A DNA stretch of 64,000 bases from Allacma fusca (taxonomy: Eukaryota > Arthropoda > Collembola > Symphypleona > Sminthuridae): NCBI GenBank assembly GCA_947179485.1, contig OX359248.1, positions 47,812,847 through 47,876,846 of the forward strand, read 5' to 3'. A program made the position numbers and the translations under genes. Below, piece after piece: positions 63,501 to 64,000 of the stretch; the stretch's first letter is position 1; every line of letters begins with the position of its first letter. The notes beneath the pieces are model-generated. The model had not been told where the DNA came from and did not search any database. It saw only the letters and a list, made by a program, of their open reading frames with translations.

Positions 63501-64000
63501 CGAGGGGATGTGTGCTATGATTAACAGGAAAAATAGTATTTGGAAGATACAATGTTATGCAAATCGGCGCTATTTCATCGGTGGGCTGAGATGGGAGTAT
63601 TCCTTTAGTAGCAATTGGACCGAGACCTTCCCTATATACGATAACAGGACTGTGAAAGGAGGTTATTACTTTAAATCACTTTCAGTAGCTGGTATGATTT
63701 TTATAGCAGAACTCAATTGATGGCCTAAAAAATGTATGACACAGTTCCAGGAATACTTTCCAGCATCAAAGAAATATTCGACGGGGACAATATTAAATCA
63801 ACGCTAACATTTTTTATGGAACAAGAGCCTTCCCAAGACTTTGAAGGTTTCATGCATTGCCTCGCGCCCAAATTTGGTGAAACTGGGGAAGAGAGAATCT
63901 TCACAAAAGTACAAATGAGAAGTATGGAGGCTGTCACATCAGAAATATATCAACATTTACAAAAATCTAACATCTTTGTTTGTAATTCAAATTATGAAAT
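60598..64000 (+). CDS. Pvr: PDGF/VEGF receptor-like (Pvr-type) ectodomain, 3' partial
   Basis: Exons are 60598-60679, 61247-61428, 61572-61616 (tentative, 45 nt), 61660-61861, 62035-62174, 62337-62493, 62573-62839, 62943-63323, 63425-63691 and 63751 to beyond 64000. Phases match throughout, giving about 657 codons in view. The start ATG opens a signal peptide (MLKGKLLLICVFLVLQRVCY). Ig domain 1 has Cys74/Trp82 (NCHADYPISW) and GWYNC, then GLYIFLRDG, the VEGFR/Pvr linker. Domain 2 has LLPC, YDPKSGF and FECRV. Domain 3 has LKCSAKTA and GLYSC. The later exons are cysteine-rich and divergent. This order is that of invertebrate PDGF/VEGF-type receptor tyrosine kinases, but the transmembrane and kinase exons are outside the window, so a kinase-less relative cannot be excluded. 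Confidence 0.75.

Overview
The window is eukaryotic nuclear DNA, most likely from an arthropod. Genes are split by GT-AG introns ranging from under 100 bp to 11.4 kb. Non-coding DNA is AT-rich and full of (GT)n, (CT)n/(GA)n and TATG microsatellites. The gene content is animal: a Fur2/PC5-type proprotein convertase, the U5 snRNP factor AAR2 and a PDGF/VEGF-receptor-like ectodomain. A hexapod is a reasonable guess, but nothing here fixes the order.

Region 1 (1-34,500, + strand) is almost entirely one gene, a type I transmembrane furin-like convertase. I spliced 12 exons that stay in frame for 1,191 codons, from the middle of the propeptide to the stop at 34,431-34,433. The signal peptide and propeptide start were not found and probably lie upstream of the window. 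One intron carries an 826-bp MITE with TA target duplications.

Region 2 (36,390-41,043) is a gene-in-gene arrangement. A minus-strand two-exon gene for a small secreted, probably GPI-anchored, MAM-like protein has a 4.0-kb intron. The complete five-exon AAR2 coding sequence (+ strand, 38,904-40,442) sits inside that intron.

Region 3 (43,700-58,150) is a transposon cluster. Ends and target-site duplications (TSDs) could be read for several elements. They are a 0.88-kb hAT-like MITE; a 4.3-kb Merlin-type element with about 0.3-kb inverted repeats and an 8-bp TSD; a Tc1 relic; a 5.1-kb two-gene element with a broken Tnp2-like transposase and a divergent partner gene; a 646-bp hAT-like MITE; and a 1.16-kb element holding an AT satellite. 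The Merlin element contains a nested hAT MITE, an 89-bp tandem repeat, a transposase remnant lacking its DDE core, and an intact 215-codon C2H2 zinc-finger frame. Next to the two-gene element's right end is a 30-bp-arm, nearly perfect palindrome.

Region 4 (60,598-64,000, + strand) holds the 5' part of a receptor gene with a signal peptide and VEGFR-like Ig domains 1-3. It runs off the right edge before any transmembrane or kinase segment.

The host genes have no obvious shared pathway. The most unusual items are the zinc-finger frame inside the Merlin element, the nested AAR2 gene and the long palindrome.
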